Below are positions 17,170 to 25,751 of a stretch of 35,132 nt of DNA, one piece after another (position 1 is the first letter of the stretch; each line of letters starts with the position of its first letter). Source of the DNA: Promethearchaeota archaeon (GTDB lineage: Archaea; Asgardarchaeota; Lokiarchaeia; Sigyniarchaeales; SOKP01); the NCBI GenBank assembly GCA_013375485.1, contig JABXKB010000009.1, forward strand, positions 1 to 35,132. The letters are read 5' to 3'. Under the pieces are notes generated by a model. That model saw only the letters and a list, made by a program, of their open reading frames with translations, was not told where the DNA came from and made no database searches. The position numbers were made by a program, and so were the translations under genes.

Positions 17170-18048
17170 ATGGAAGTTGATTTTTCAGATAAAATAAAAG
17201 AAATTAAAAAAAATTTCTCCACAAAATCTATTAGTATTTGTGAGGCTTCTGAAATCATATGTTCTATTATAGCTTCAAAGTGCGAACAGCACAACGATAA
17301 ACACGAAAGTAAAGTATCTGAAGAACAGCTTAAAAAAGTTTATTTTAGGGGTTCAAAATCTTACGATTCTGCCTTTCGCATCGGGAAAACAAGAACTCAA
17401 TGGGCTATGGCTAGAGTTAATTTGTTCCTTAAAATGAATAGAGGTGAAGATGTAAATGATTCTTATCTTATATCAGATAAAGATATACTGATTGATGAAT
17501 CTCAAGCTGACCCAAACCAAGATATTTATTCTTTTGATGATTTTTCTGATATAGAACTGAATCTAGCTTCATTAGATCTTGTTAAATCTGGAATGGAAAA
17601 ATGGAATCAAGATTTTAATTTTGAAGACATTCTTTATTCTGAAGCGGAGAAAAAAACGCTAAACAAACCATTCCGTTTGAAAGATGGCAAGAAGAAGTTT
17701 GGTGTTTATGTAAAAAACCCAAAAACTGGAAATGTTATTTTGGTTAAATTTGGCGATCCAAATATGGAAATCAAAAGAGATGACCCAGATCGCCGCAGGA
17801 GTTTTAGAGCTAGGCACAAATGCGATAGCGCCAAAGACAAAACTACACCTCGTTATTGGTCTTGTAAGATGTGGAGCAAAAAGCCTGTAAACAAATCTGT
17901 TTCCTCTGAAGCAATTGAGTGGGACGAAGAGGAGCTTTTAAGTGAGTGGGGTTGGGATGAATCTTCAATCATAGAAAATGAAGATTATTTTAGAGGTTAC
18001 GCTCACTTAGAAAATATTGAAAATATAATTGAAGAAGAAGACGTTTGA
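17170..18048 (+). CDS. Phage protein with 'KKFGVYVKNPKTGNVILVKFGDPNMEIKRDDPDRRRSFRARHKCD...YWSCKMW' motif
   Basis: 292 aa. I recall this motif from other phage proteins, but function is uncertain. Two recognisable blocks (LKKVYFRGSKSYDSAFRIGKTRTQWAMARVN and the FGDPNMEIKRDD block). Confidence 0.55.
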   Translation: MEVDFSDKIKEIKKNFSTKSISICEASEIICSIIASKCEQHNDKHESKVSEEQLKKVYFRGSKSYDSAFRIGKTRTQWAMARVNLFLKMNRGEDVNDSYLISDKDILIDESQADPNQDIYSFDDFSDIELNLASLDLVKSGMEKWNQDFNFEDILYSEAEKKTLNKPFRLKDGKKKFGVYVKNPKTGNVILVKFGDPNMEIKRDDPDRRRSFRARHKCDSAKDKTTPRYWSCKMWSKKPVNKSVSSEAIEWDEEELLSEWGWDESSIIENEDYFRGYAHLENIENIIEEEDV

Positions 18049-18056
18049 TTTATAAT
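18029..18056 (+). promoter_or_regulatory. Sigma70-like promoter for the glycan cassette
   Basis: TTGAAG (18029-18034), 16-nt spacer, TATAAT (18051-18056), 8 nt before ATG 18065. Confidence 0.45.
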
Positions 18057-18064
18057 ATTGCAGT

Positions 18065-18811
18065 ATGTCTACTGTGATATTAAGTTCTTACTTCACCAAA
18101 AAAATACATCCCAACAGTGTTGACGATCAACATGTTGTTGGTCGGATGGATAACAATCACATACAAAAAGATTATTTTCCATATATAGAAAAGTGGTATA
18201 ATTCAATAAAAGACAACGATCTTAATGCTGTTCTTTTTTACGATGGTCTTTCTGATGATTTTGTGAAAAACTATGAAACAGACAAAATAAAGTTTATTGA
18301 AGTTGGCGATTTTATTTACTCAAACAATGATTATAGATTCTTTTGTTTTAGGAATTTTCTAGAAGAAAATAAATTCGATTTTGTTTTTCATACCGATGCT
18401 TCGGACGTTGTGGTGGTTAAAAACCCATCAACTTTAATTGCAAAAAATCCAGAACATTCTTACTTTTGCTGCAAGGATACTCTTCTTTTAGGTCAATTCC
18501 CATATTTGCAAGCTCATGAAAATTATGGATGGGAAGATTATATTAATTGTATGCTAAATCAAAACAACTGGGAATTAATAAACATGGGCGTTGTTGGTGG
18601 TAGATTTGATGACATGCTAAAATTTTATACAAAGTTCTGTGAAACTAGAATAAAAATGGGTGATCCAGATTTTAATTCTGATATGTGGATTTTACAATAC
18701 TTGTTAAGGTTTGTTTTTAAAGACAAAAAATTCTTAATGGGTGAACCTGTTTGCAGTGAATTTAAAAAATACCAAAACGATAGAAAAGATGTCTACTTTA
18801 TACACAAGTGA
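18065..18811 (+). CDS. GT-A-fold-like glycosyltransferase
   Basis: 248 aa. FDFVFHTDASDVVVVKNPS (DxxD-type metal site) and INMGVVGGRFDDMLKFYTKF...NSDMWILQYLLR, resembling GMA12/procollagen-type transferases. Confidence 0.55.
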   Translation: MSTVILSSYFTKKIHPNSVDDQHVVGRMDNNHIQKDYFPYIEKWYNSIKDNDLNAVLFYDGLSDDFVKNYETDKIKFIEVGDFIYSNNDYRFFCFRNFLEENKFDFVFHTDASDVVVVKNPSTLIAKNPEHSYFCCKDTLLLGQFPYLQAHENYGWEDYINCMLNQNNWELINMGVVGGRFDDMLKFYTKFCETRIKMGDPDFNSDMWILQYLLRFVFKDKKFLMGEPVCSEFKKYQNDRKDVYFIHK

Positions 18812-19781
18812 AGATGCGGTAGATTACTGCATAAAAAACGAATTCAAAAATAACACTATAGAATTCAACAAAAGCTATTTAGAAAGCCACGATCATATTG
18901 GTGAGCTTGAACTTTTAATAGAAATAAAAGGTCATGAAATAAACGTAATCAATAACAAATGTACACAAGGCAACGAATGGAAGTTCCAAATGTTTATAAA
19001 CTTTCTAGACTTAGTTTTGAAGACATACAAGTTGGATTTAGATTGTAGGTTTGTAGCATGTATAAATGACGGAGTTCCGCTTACAGATAAATATACCAAG
19101 TTTTCTACTTTTGGTCGTCACTATTCAAGTAATCATATAGGTTTGCCAGACCCTTTAGTTTGCGGTAGTTTAACTTTTGGGCAAAAGATAAGAGATTATA
19201 TTACGCAAGATATTCCATTTAAAAACAAAAAAGATGGTATGATTTTCAGAGGTTCTGACACAAGCAAACAAAGAGAAAATTTATTAAACCAAAGAATGAT
19301 GTTTTGCTTAGATAATAAAAATTCTAATTTTATAGACGCTAAGATAACACTTTTTGCTCACTATACAGACAAGATGCTTGAAAATCACAAGATTAACAAA
19401 AGCGAAATATATGCAGAAAGAACATCACCTAAAGAGCAATTAGAATATAAATACATGGCTTATATAAACGGCAACACCGTTTCTGGGGATAGGATGATGT
19501 GGCAAATGGCTTCAAACTCTTTGCTTGTTCAAGTAGAGCCAAAAGATAATGAAGATGATTATATTTGGTATCATTCTTTCTTAAATAGTTTAGATATACT
19601 ACCAACATTTCCAGAGGAAACTTTTTTTGAAGACTTCACAGAGTTCGAATTAAAATACGATGTAGAAGAGATAATCAAAAGGCAGCAACATTTCGCTTCG
19701 ATTATACTTGACGCAGGATTTCAAATGTTATATACTAAAGAGGCTTTAGAAAAATACAACGAATTATACAATGCTAGTTAG
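18789..19781 (+). CDS. Glycosyltransferase family 90 (CAP10/LpsA-like)
   Basis: The supplied ORF starts at 18741, but MSTLYTSEDAVDY (ATG 18789) gives a more typical overlap. MIFRGSDTSKQRENLL...SPKEQLEYKYMAYINGNTVSGDRMMWQMASNSLLVQVEPKDNEDDYIWYHSFL is GT90-like. Confidence 0.68.
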   Translation: MSTLYTSEDAVDYCIKNEFKNNTIEFNKSYLESHDHIGELELLIEIKGHEINVINNKCTQGNEWKFQMFINFLDLVLKTYKLDLDCRFVACINDGVPLTDKYTKFSTFGRHYSSNHIGLPDPLVCGSLTFGQKIRDYITQDIPFKNKKDGMIFRGSDTSKQRENLLNQRMMFCLDNKNSNFIDAKITLFAHYTDKMLENHKINKSEIYAERTSPKEQLEYKYMAYINGNTVSGDRMMWQMASNSLLVQVEPKDNEDDYIWYHSFLNSLDILPTFPEETFFEDFTEFELKYDVEEIIKRQQHFASIILDAGFQMLYTKEALEKYNELYNAS

Positions 19782-20364
19782 TCATAAATTAAAATTTTTA
19801 TACATTCATATACCTAAAAATTGGGGTTCTTCTCTTTATACTTCTTTTAAACAAGTTGATGAAGATCTTATTGATACCCATATGCCAGATGAAGGTAATA
19901 GGGTTGACAAAACACACATGCTTCCTCAACACCATTGTAAATATGAAGTGATACAATCAGCCATAGATGATGGTTATAAAATTTTCTCTACAATAAGAGA
20001 ACCAGAAGATAGGTTTTATTCTTTTCTTAAATATGCAAGAACATATTTAAACAACCCAAATCATAGATTTTATGATTATTGTTACATAAACGCAATAAGA
20101 AACAAAGCTTATCTACAAAGTTGTATGTTTATACATGGTTGTCCTCAATCTGAATTTATTTATGATGGAGAAAGAAAAATAACAGATAAAGATTTTCTGT
20201 GTGATGAAAACCTTTTTGAAAATCTTTCAGAATATTTTGGTGTCGAAATTAAAGGTTCTCACAAAAACCCATCACCAGAAAACGTGGAGAACAATATAGA
20301 GTTTGATGATTTTAAAGATATATATAAACTTGATCAACAGCTTTATAACGCATTAAAGTCATGA
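19771..20364 (+). CDS. Sulfotransferase-family protein
   Basis: 197 aa. 5'-PSB-like FLYIHIPKNWGSSLYTSF and 3'-PB-like IFSTIREPEDRFYSFLKYAR. Confidence 0.72.
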   Translation: MLVSHKLKFLYIHIPKNWGSSLYTSFKQVDEDLIDTHMPDEGNRVDKTHMLPQHHCKYEVIQSAIDDGYKIFSTIREPEDRFYSFLKYARTYLNNPNHRFYDYCYINAIRNKAYLQSCMFIHGCPQSEFIYDGERKITDKDFLCDENLFENLSEYFGVEIKGSHKNPSPENVENNIEFDDFKDIYKLDQQLYNALKS

Positions 20365-21290
20365 AGATTTGTTTTTTAGCTCCAGGAGAAATAGAAATCC
20401 CACCTAATGGCTGGGGAGCTTTAGAGACTGTTTTATGGAACCAATATAATTCTCTCAAGAAACTTGGTCACGATGTTTATTTTATTAATGATAAAAACAC
20501 AAACTCTACTTATAAAAAAATATTAGAAATAGATCCAGATGTGGTGCATCTTCATTATGGTAAGCATTGGGAAATAATGCCAGATCTAAAGTGCAAAAAA
20601 ATAGTAACATCTCACGATGGTAGTTTTTTAAACAGCAAACCATTTCACGAACAACTTGTAAGAAAATTTTATTATGATTGCACGTTTTTTTGTTTAACTA
20701 GTTTCGAAAGAGAATTCTTTTTAATGCTTGGGATTTCTCCAAACAAAGCTTTTATTTTACCAAACGGGGTTGATTATAATAAGTTTAACAGGGTTCCAAA
20801 AGAAAACGCAAAACATAAGGGGTCTAGTATATGTTTGGGTAAAATAGATTCAAGAAAGAGGCAGTCTATTCTACAAAAACAAACATCATCGGTTATGTTC
20901 GCTGGCGCTTGTGAAGATCCATCATTTGATACAAACAGCTACAGCTATCTTGGCGTATGGGATAGAGTTGATGTATATAGCCAGTTGACACACTATTCAA
21001 ATTTAGTCTTGTTATCAAATACCGAATTACAACCCCTGGTTTGCTTGGAAGCTTTAGCTGCTGGTTTAGGATTAGTCATATCAGAGGCTTGTGTTGAAAA
21101 CCTTGATACTAGTAAAGATTTTATAAATGTCATACCAAACAACAAGATAAACAATATAGATTATATTGAAAAAGTAATCAAAACAAATGCAGAAATTTCT
21201 TTAAACAGCAGGGAAGATATATATAAATATGCTCAAACCTTTGACTGGTTAAATATAGCAAAAAAATGGTTAGAACTCAACAACAAATAA
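20361..21290 (+). CDS. Glycosyltransferase family 4-like
   Basis: 309 aa. MKICFLAPGEIEIPPNGWGALETVLWNQYNSLKKLGHDV, ILPNGVDYNKF and LQPLVCLEALAAGLGLVISEA. Confidence 0.82.
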   Translation: MKICFLAPGEIEIPPNGWGALETVLWNQYNSLKKLGHDVYFINDKNTNSTYKKILEIDPDVVHLHYGKHWEIMPDLKCKKIVTSHDGSFLNSKPFHEQLVRKFYYDCTFFCLTSFEREFFLMLGISPNKAFILPNGVDYNKFNRVPKENAKHKGSSICLGKIDSRKRQSILQKQTSSVMFAGACEDPSFDTNSYSYLGVWDRVDVYSQLTHYSNLVLLSNTELQPLVCLEALAAGLGLVISEACVENLDTSKDFINVIPNNKINNIDYIEKVIKTNAEISLNSREDIYKYAQTFDWLNIAKKWLELNNK

Positions 21291-21291
21291 T

Positions 21292-21993
21292 ATGAATGTA
21301 GCACTTTGTTATTCTGGACAGTTAAGAGATTTCAAAAAGTGTTTTGAAAGTCACGTTAAGCATATTATAGAACCGAACAAAGATTGTAATTTTTTTATAT
21401 TTTTACATTCTTGGGCGGACAAAGACCTTGAAGGAGAATCTTATTTTAAAGATAGGATGGGTAGAGACAGGGGTTTTTATAAAACAGATAACGTATCTGA
21501 AGTTTTACATGTTAATCCAGACTCTTTGCTAATTGAAAAGCCTATGAATTTTCAAACAGACCTTGTTCCAGACCCAAGGTTTCCTCATCCTATGCAGAAT
21601 GTTTTATCTATGTATTACTCAATAATGATGAGTAATGAGATTAAAAGAATTTTTTGCTCAATTAGAGGAATCAACATAGATTGGAGCTTAAGAATGAGGA
21701 CAGATCTATTCTTCCAAAAAGATTTAAAACTTTCTGATTACGACAATAAATTAATGTATATAAACAACCAAAGAATACATACAGAATATGCTGTAAATGA
21801 TTTGTTTAGTTTCTCTAGTGATGATAACATGAATCATTATTCTCAAACATTCAATAGGATACCAGAAATGGCATCTAATGGTTGTGCAGTAAATCCAGAA
21901 TGTTTTTTGGGTTTTAATTTGAAAAATTGCGATATGGAAATTAAAAAAGAAAATTTGCAAAGAAACATTTATAATCTTTTAAGGGACATATGA
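21292..21993 (+). CDS. Putative glycosyltransferase-like protein ('CYSGQLRDF' family)
   Basis: 233 aa. N-terminal MNVALCYSGQLRDFKKCFESHVKHII...FIFLHSWADK is similar to the 24586-25332 product. Function inferred from neighbours. Confidence 0.45.
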   Translation: MNVALCYSGQLRDFKKCFESHVKHIIEPNKDCNFFIFLHSWADKDLEGESYFKDRMGRDRGFYKTDNVSEVLHVNPDSLLIEKPMNFQTDLVPDPRFPHPMQNVLSMYYSIMMSNEIKRIFCSIRGINIDWSLRMRTDLFFQKDLKLSDYDNKLMYINNQRIHTEYAVNDLFSFSSDDNMNHYSQTFNRIPEMASNGCAVNPECFLGFNLKNCDMEIKKENLQRNIYNLLRDI

Positions 21994-23348
21994 TAGAATT
22001 ACTTTTATTTGATTTAGATGGTGTTTTGGTTGACGCAAAGGAACTTCATTACGAAGCTCTTAATGATGCTCTTTCTGAAATTGGAGAAGATTTTATTATT
22101 TCAGAACAAGAACACTTAACTGTATACGATGGTTTAAAGACTAGGTCGAAATTGAACATACTTTCAGAACAAAAAGGTTTACCTAGAAAATTTCATGATC
22201 AAGTTTGGGAAAGAAAACAAAAGATAACATCTAAAAAAATACAAGACTTAGAGCACAACCAAGATCTTATAAAACTTTTTAAACACTTAAGATCAAAAAA
22301 TTTAAAAATAGCATGTTGTTCTAATTCTATAAGAAGATCTGTTATTTTAATGCTTTCTAAAGTTGGCATCATTGAATACTTTGATTTAATAATGTCCAAC
22401 GAAGATGTTAAAAATTCAAAACCCCACCCGCAGATATATTGGGACGCTATGTCTATTTTAGGTTTTACTCCAGAGCAAACCTTAATAGTTGAAGATTCAC
22501 CAAACGGCCTATTAGCCGCTCAAAGATCTGGAGCAAACGTTGTCAGAGTAAAAAACGTACAAGATTTAACTATCGAAAAAATAGAAAGAAACATTTTAAA
22601 AACTAAAAATATGAAAACAAAATGGCAGGATAGAAACCTTAATGTATTGATACCTATGGCTGGTGCTGGTAGTCGTTTTGAACAAGCTGGTTACACGTTC
22701 CCCAAGCCTTTGATTGAGGTTAATGGTAAACCAATGATTCAAGTCGTAGTAGATAATTTAAACTTTGAAAGCAAATACACTTTTATTGTTCAGAAAAAAC
22801 ATAGAGAAAAATACAACCTTGACTCTATGCTTGGAATGATATCAGATAAACCGAACGTTGTTGAGGTTGATGGTATTACTGAAGGCGCAGCTTGTACAAC
22901 ACTATTAGCTAAAGAACTAATAAATAATGACAACCCTTTAATTATTGCTAATTCAGATCAGTTCGTTGATTGGGACACAAGCGAGTTTATGTATAAGATG
23001 CAAGAACAAGATCTTGATTGTGGAATATTAACCTTTAGATCTACTCACCCCAAATGGTCTTTTGCTAAAATTGACGAAAATGGTTTTGTTACTGAAGTCG
23101 CAGAAAAGAATCCTATTTCAGATATAGCTACTGTAGGAATTTATTATTGGAAAAAAGGATCTGACTATGTTAAATATGCAGAGCAGATGATAGAGAAAAA
23201 CAAAAGATTCAATAATGAGTTTTATGTTTGTCCAGTTTTCAATGAGGCTATAGAAGACGGGAAAAAGATTAAAACCTTCGACATTGAAAAAATGTGGGGA
23301 CTTGGAACTCCAGAAGATTTAGATATATTTTTAAAGAACAACGAGTAG
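21990..23348 (+). CDS. Bifunctional HAD-family phosphatase/phosphoglucomutase-like + sugar nucleotidyltransferase
   Basis: 452 aa. HAD motifs LLLFDLDGVLVD, CCSNS, SKPHP, VEDSPNG, followed by NTP-transferase VLIPMAGAGSRFEQAGYTFPKPLIEVNGKPMIQ and IIANSDQFVDWD. Confidence 0.85.
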   Translation: MIELLLFDLDGVLVDAKELHYEALNDALSEIGEDFIISEQEHLTVYDGLKTRSKLNILSEQKGLPRKFHDQVWERKQKITSKKIQDLEHNQDLIKLFKHLRSKNLKIACCSNSIRRSVILMLSKVGIIEYFDLIMSNEDVKNSKPHPQIYWDAMSILGFTPEQTLIVEDSPNGLLAAQRSGANVVRVKNVQDLTIEKIERNILKTKNMKTKWQDRNLNVLIPMAGAGSRFEQAGYTFPKPLIEVNGKPMIQVVVDNLNFESKYTFIVQKKHREKYNLDSMLGMISDKPNVVEVDGITEGAACTTLLAKELINNDNPLIIANSDQFVDWDTSEFMYKMQEQDLDCGILTFRSTHPKWSFAKIDENGFVTEVAEKNPISDIATVGIYYWKKGSDYVKYAEQMIEKNKRFNNEFYVCPVFNEAIEDGKKIKTFDIEKMWGLGTPEDLDIFLKNNE

Positions 23349-23350
23349 AT

Positions 23351-23959
23351 GTGATACACGAAGGACAAAAGATTATATTCATTGGCAATCCAAGAGCTTG
23401 TACAACGAGCTTAAGTAAACTCCTTAAGCCAAAGGGTTTTAATTTTAAATTTTGGCATGACCCAGTTCAATATTATATAGATAATATAAAAAATTATCAA
23501 AACTATGAATACTTTATGATTTGCAGAAACCCTTACGATAGATTTTTATCTTGGTGGTTTCAATTAAGAAGACATTCTCACGATTTTATAATGAAATATA
23601 AATCGTTTGAAGAGTGGATCAAAAGCGGAGAATATCATGACTTTCCAAAAAGAAAAAGAGGAGATCCTAGACCACCAAGAACTTATTGGCAAACACATTG
23701 CCCATTAAAACAGTTTGATTTTATAAAAAACGATAAAGATATACATGTAAACATTCTAAAATTCGAAAAAATTCAAGAAGATTGGATTAATGTTTTTTGT
23801 AAAAAGACGAAAGTTTTTAACACTTCAAATTATCCTAAATTACCGATCACAAACGAAACTAATCATAAAAAATATGAAGATTATTATACAGAAGAATTAA
23901 AAGAAATTGTTTATAATCACGCAAAAGAAGACTTCCTAAATTTTGGATATGAAAGATGA
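23351..23959 (+). CDS. Sulfotransferase-family protein
   Basis: Supplied ORF starts at 23294 inside the previous gene; GTG at 23351 just after its stop is preferred. IIFIGNPRACTTSLSKLL (5'-PSB) and FMICRNPYDRFLSWWFQLR (3'-PB). Confidence 0.72.
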   Translation: MIHEGQKIIFIGNPRACTTSLSKLLKPKGFNFKFWHDPVQYYIDNIKNYQNYEYFMICRNPYDRFLSWWFQLRRHSHDFIMKYKSFEEWIKSGEYHDFPKRKRGDPRPPRTYWQTHCPLKQFDFIKNDKDIHVNILKFEKIQEDWINVFCKKTKVFNTSNYPKLPITNETNHKKYEDYYTEELKEIVYNHAKEDFLNFGYER

Positions 23960-24584
23960 CATAACACAAACAAATTACCACCCAGAGTGGCAGAACAATA
24001 GAATAAAATTTATCCTAGAAAAATACCCAAAAGATTTTTTTAAAGGTAAAAAAATACTTGAGTTGGCTCCATTCAATGGATACATAGGTTCTTTCTTTCA
24101 AAAGATAGGTGCTGAAGTAACTATGGCAGAAGGTAGACAGGAAAATATAGAAAACATAAAACGAGATTACCCTCAAATTAAAAATATTTCCCAAAAAAAC
24201 CTTGATACAAAAGATTGGGATTTGGGTAAGTTTGATGTAATTATAAATTTTGGTTTATTTTATCATCTTCAAAACTTTCATAAAGAACATTTAAAAAATT
24301 GTTTAGACAATTGTGATTTAATGTTTTTTGAAACTGTGGTTTTCGATTCAGATAAGCCAGAAATTCACTTTAGAAGAGAAAATGGAAAGGATCAATCATT
24401 AACATCGGTTGGAGGAAACCCATCTACTTCTTGGTTGCATAATTTTTTCGATGACTATGGTTGTAAATACAAAAAATATTCTTCTTCAGAATTGAACGGA
24501 GGAATACACCACTATGATTGGTTAGACAAAAACACAAGAAAACTTGACTGCGCGGCAAGAAGGTTTTGGATAATAGAAAAATAA
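23949..24584 (+). CDS. Class I SAM-dependent methyltransferase
   Basis: Motif I KILELAPFNGYIGSFFQKIGAEVTMAEGR and FDVIINFGLFYHLQNF. ATG at 23949 preferred to the TTG at 23943. Confidence 0.8.
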   Translation: MKDDITQTNYHPEWQNNRIKFILEKYPKDFFKGKKILELAPFNGYIGSFFQKIGAEVTMAEGRQENIENIKRDYPQIKNISQKNLDTKDWDLGKFDVIINFGLFYHLQNFHKEHLKNCLDNCDLMFFETVVFDSDKPEIHFRRENGKDQSLTSVGGNPSTSWLHNFFDDYGCKYKKYSSSELNGGIHHYDWLDKNTRKLDCAARRFWIIEK

Positions 24585-24585
24585 A

Positions 24586-25332
24586 ATGAAAGTAGCTTTA
24601 GTATTTTTTGGTCAACCTAGATTTATTCATAATCCGAATCCTTATGAATCAAACAAAAATTTCATACTAGATAAATATGAAACTGATGTTTATTGTCATG
24701 CATGGTTCTCAGAAAAAGATTCTGAGTATGACTTTTCTTGTTGGAGTACATTAAAAGAGTGTCCAGTTGAAAAAGACTCTATAGAACATATCAAGAAGTT
24801 ATATAATCCCAAAAAAATACAAGTAGACGAACCAAGGAAGTTTGAATTTTCGGAGGATACTTTTGAAATATTAAACGAAATATCAAAAAACATAGGCAAG
24901 TCTCACATCTTTACTAAGGATACTTATAGTAATGTTCTGTCTCAATCTTGTAGTATTGAAAGAGCCTTGAGGTTAATAGAAAATAAAGAACAGTATGACT
25001 TTATTATATTATCTCGTTATGATAATCAAATTTTTGAGTTTCCAGATCTACATCGTTTAAGCAAAAAAGATATGTATGTAAGTCATATACACAATCGTTT
25101 TCCAGATATGCTGATATTTTTTGGCCCTTGTTTATTAGAAAGTATGTGTTACTATTCCAATATAGAAGATATAATAAAAGAGCATAGCAGTAGGTTTTGG
25201 GAACCTTCAAACGAATGTTTGAAAATGTTTGCCCTTGTTGACTTCATCACTAAGAACAACTCAGAATCAAGACTTGGTTCAGTTAAGATGATTATTAAAG
25301 CTGTAAGAGATTCAAATTCAATAGGCATATGA
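24586..25332 (+). CDS. Putative glycosyltransferase-like protein ('FFGQPRF' family)
   Basis: 248 aa. MKVALVFFGQPRFIHNPNPYESNKNFILDKYETDVYCHAWFSEKD, similar in layout to the 21292-21993 product. Confidence 0.45.
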   Translation: MKVALVFFGQPRFIHNPNPYESNKNFILDKYETDVYCHAWFSEKDSEYDFSCWSTLKECPVEKDSIEHIKKLYNPKKIQVDEPRKFEFSEDTFEILNEISKNIGKSHIFTKDTYSNVLSQSCSIERALRLIENKEQYDFIILSRYDNQIFEFPDLHRLSKKDMYVSHIHNRFPDMLIFFGPCLLESMCYYSNIEDIIKEHSSRFWEPSNECLKMFALVDFITKNNSESRLGSVKMIIKAVRDSNSIGI

Positions 25333-25751
25333 TACAAAAGATAATTTCACATAGAGCCAATATAAAAGGTCCAAACAAAGATTTAGAAAATAATCCAGAA
25401 CAGATTTTAAAAGTATTAAAAATGGGTTTTGATTGTGAGATTGATGTTTGGTTTGTTGATAATAAATTCTACCTTGGTCATGATGAACCGCAATACGAAA
25501 CAGATTATAATTTTTTAAGCCAGACGGGTTTATGGATTCACTGCAAAAATTTTAAAGCTCTTATAACAGTACCCATTAGTTCAAATTATTTTTGGCACGA
25601 AGAAGATGATTATACATTAACATCAAAAAGATATATTTGGACATATCCAAACAAAATAGTTGAAGATAATTGTATTATTGTTGATAATAATGTTGACTGG
25701 ATTAATAAAGGATATAACTGTTTCGGGGTTTGCACTGATTATATAAAATGA
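25329..25751 (+). CDS. Glycerophosphodiester phosphodiesterase-like protein
   Basis: 140 aa. IISHRANIKGPNKDLENNPEQILKVLKMGFDCEIDVWFVDNKFYLGHDEPQYE resembles the GDPD N-terminal pattern (HRG...ENT...G.d.iE.Dv...D...v..HD). Confidence 0.6.
   Translation: MIQKIISHRANIKGPNKDLENNPEQILKVLKMGFDCEIDVWFVDNKFYLGHDEPQYETDYNFLSQTGLWIHCKNFKALITVPISSNYFWHEEDDYTLTSKRYIWTYPNKIVEDNCIIVDNNVDWINKGYNCFGVCTDYIK

Noticed and set aside
25693-25718. Promoter TTGACT-TATAAC upstream of gmd
   Set aside because: Spacer is only 14 nt, no extended -10, and it lies inside the upstream coding sequence.
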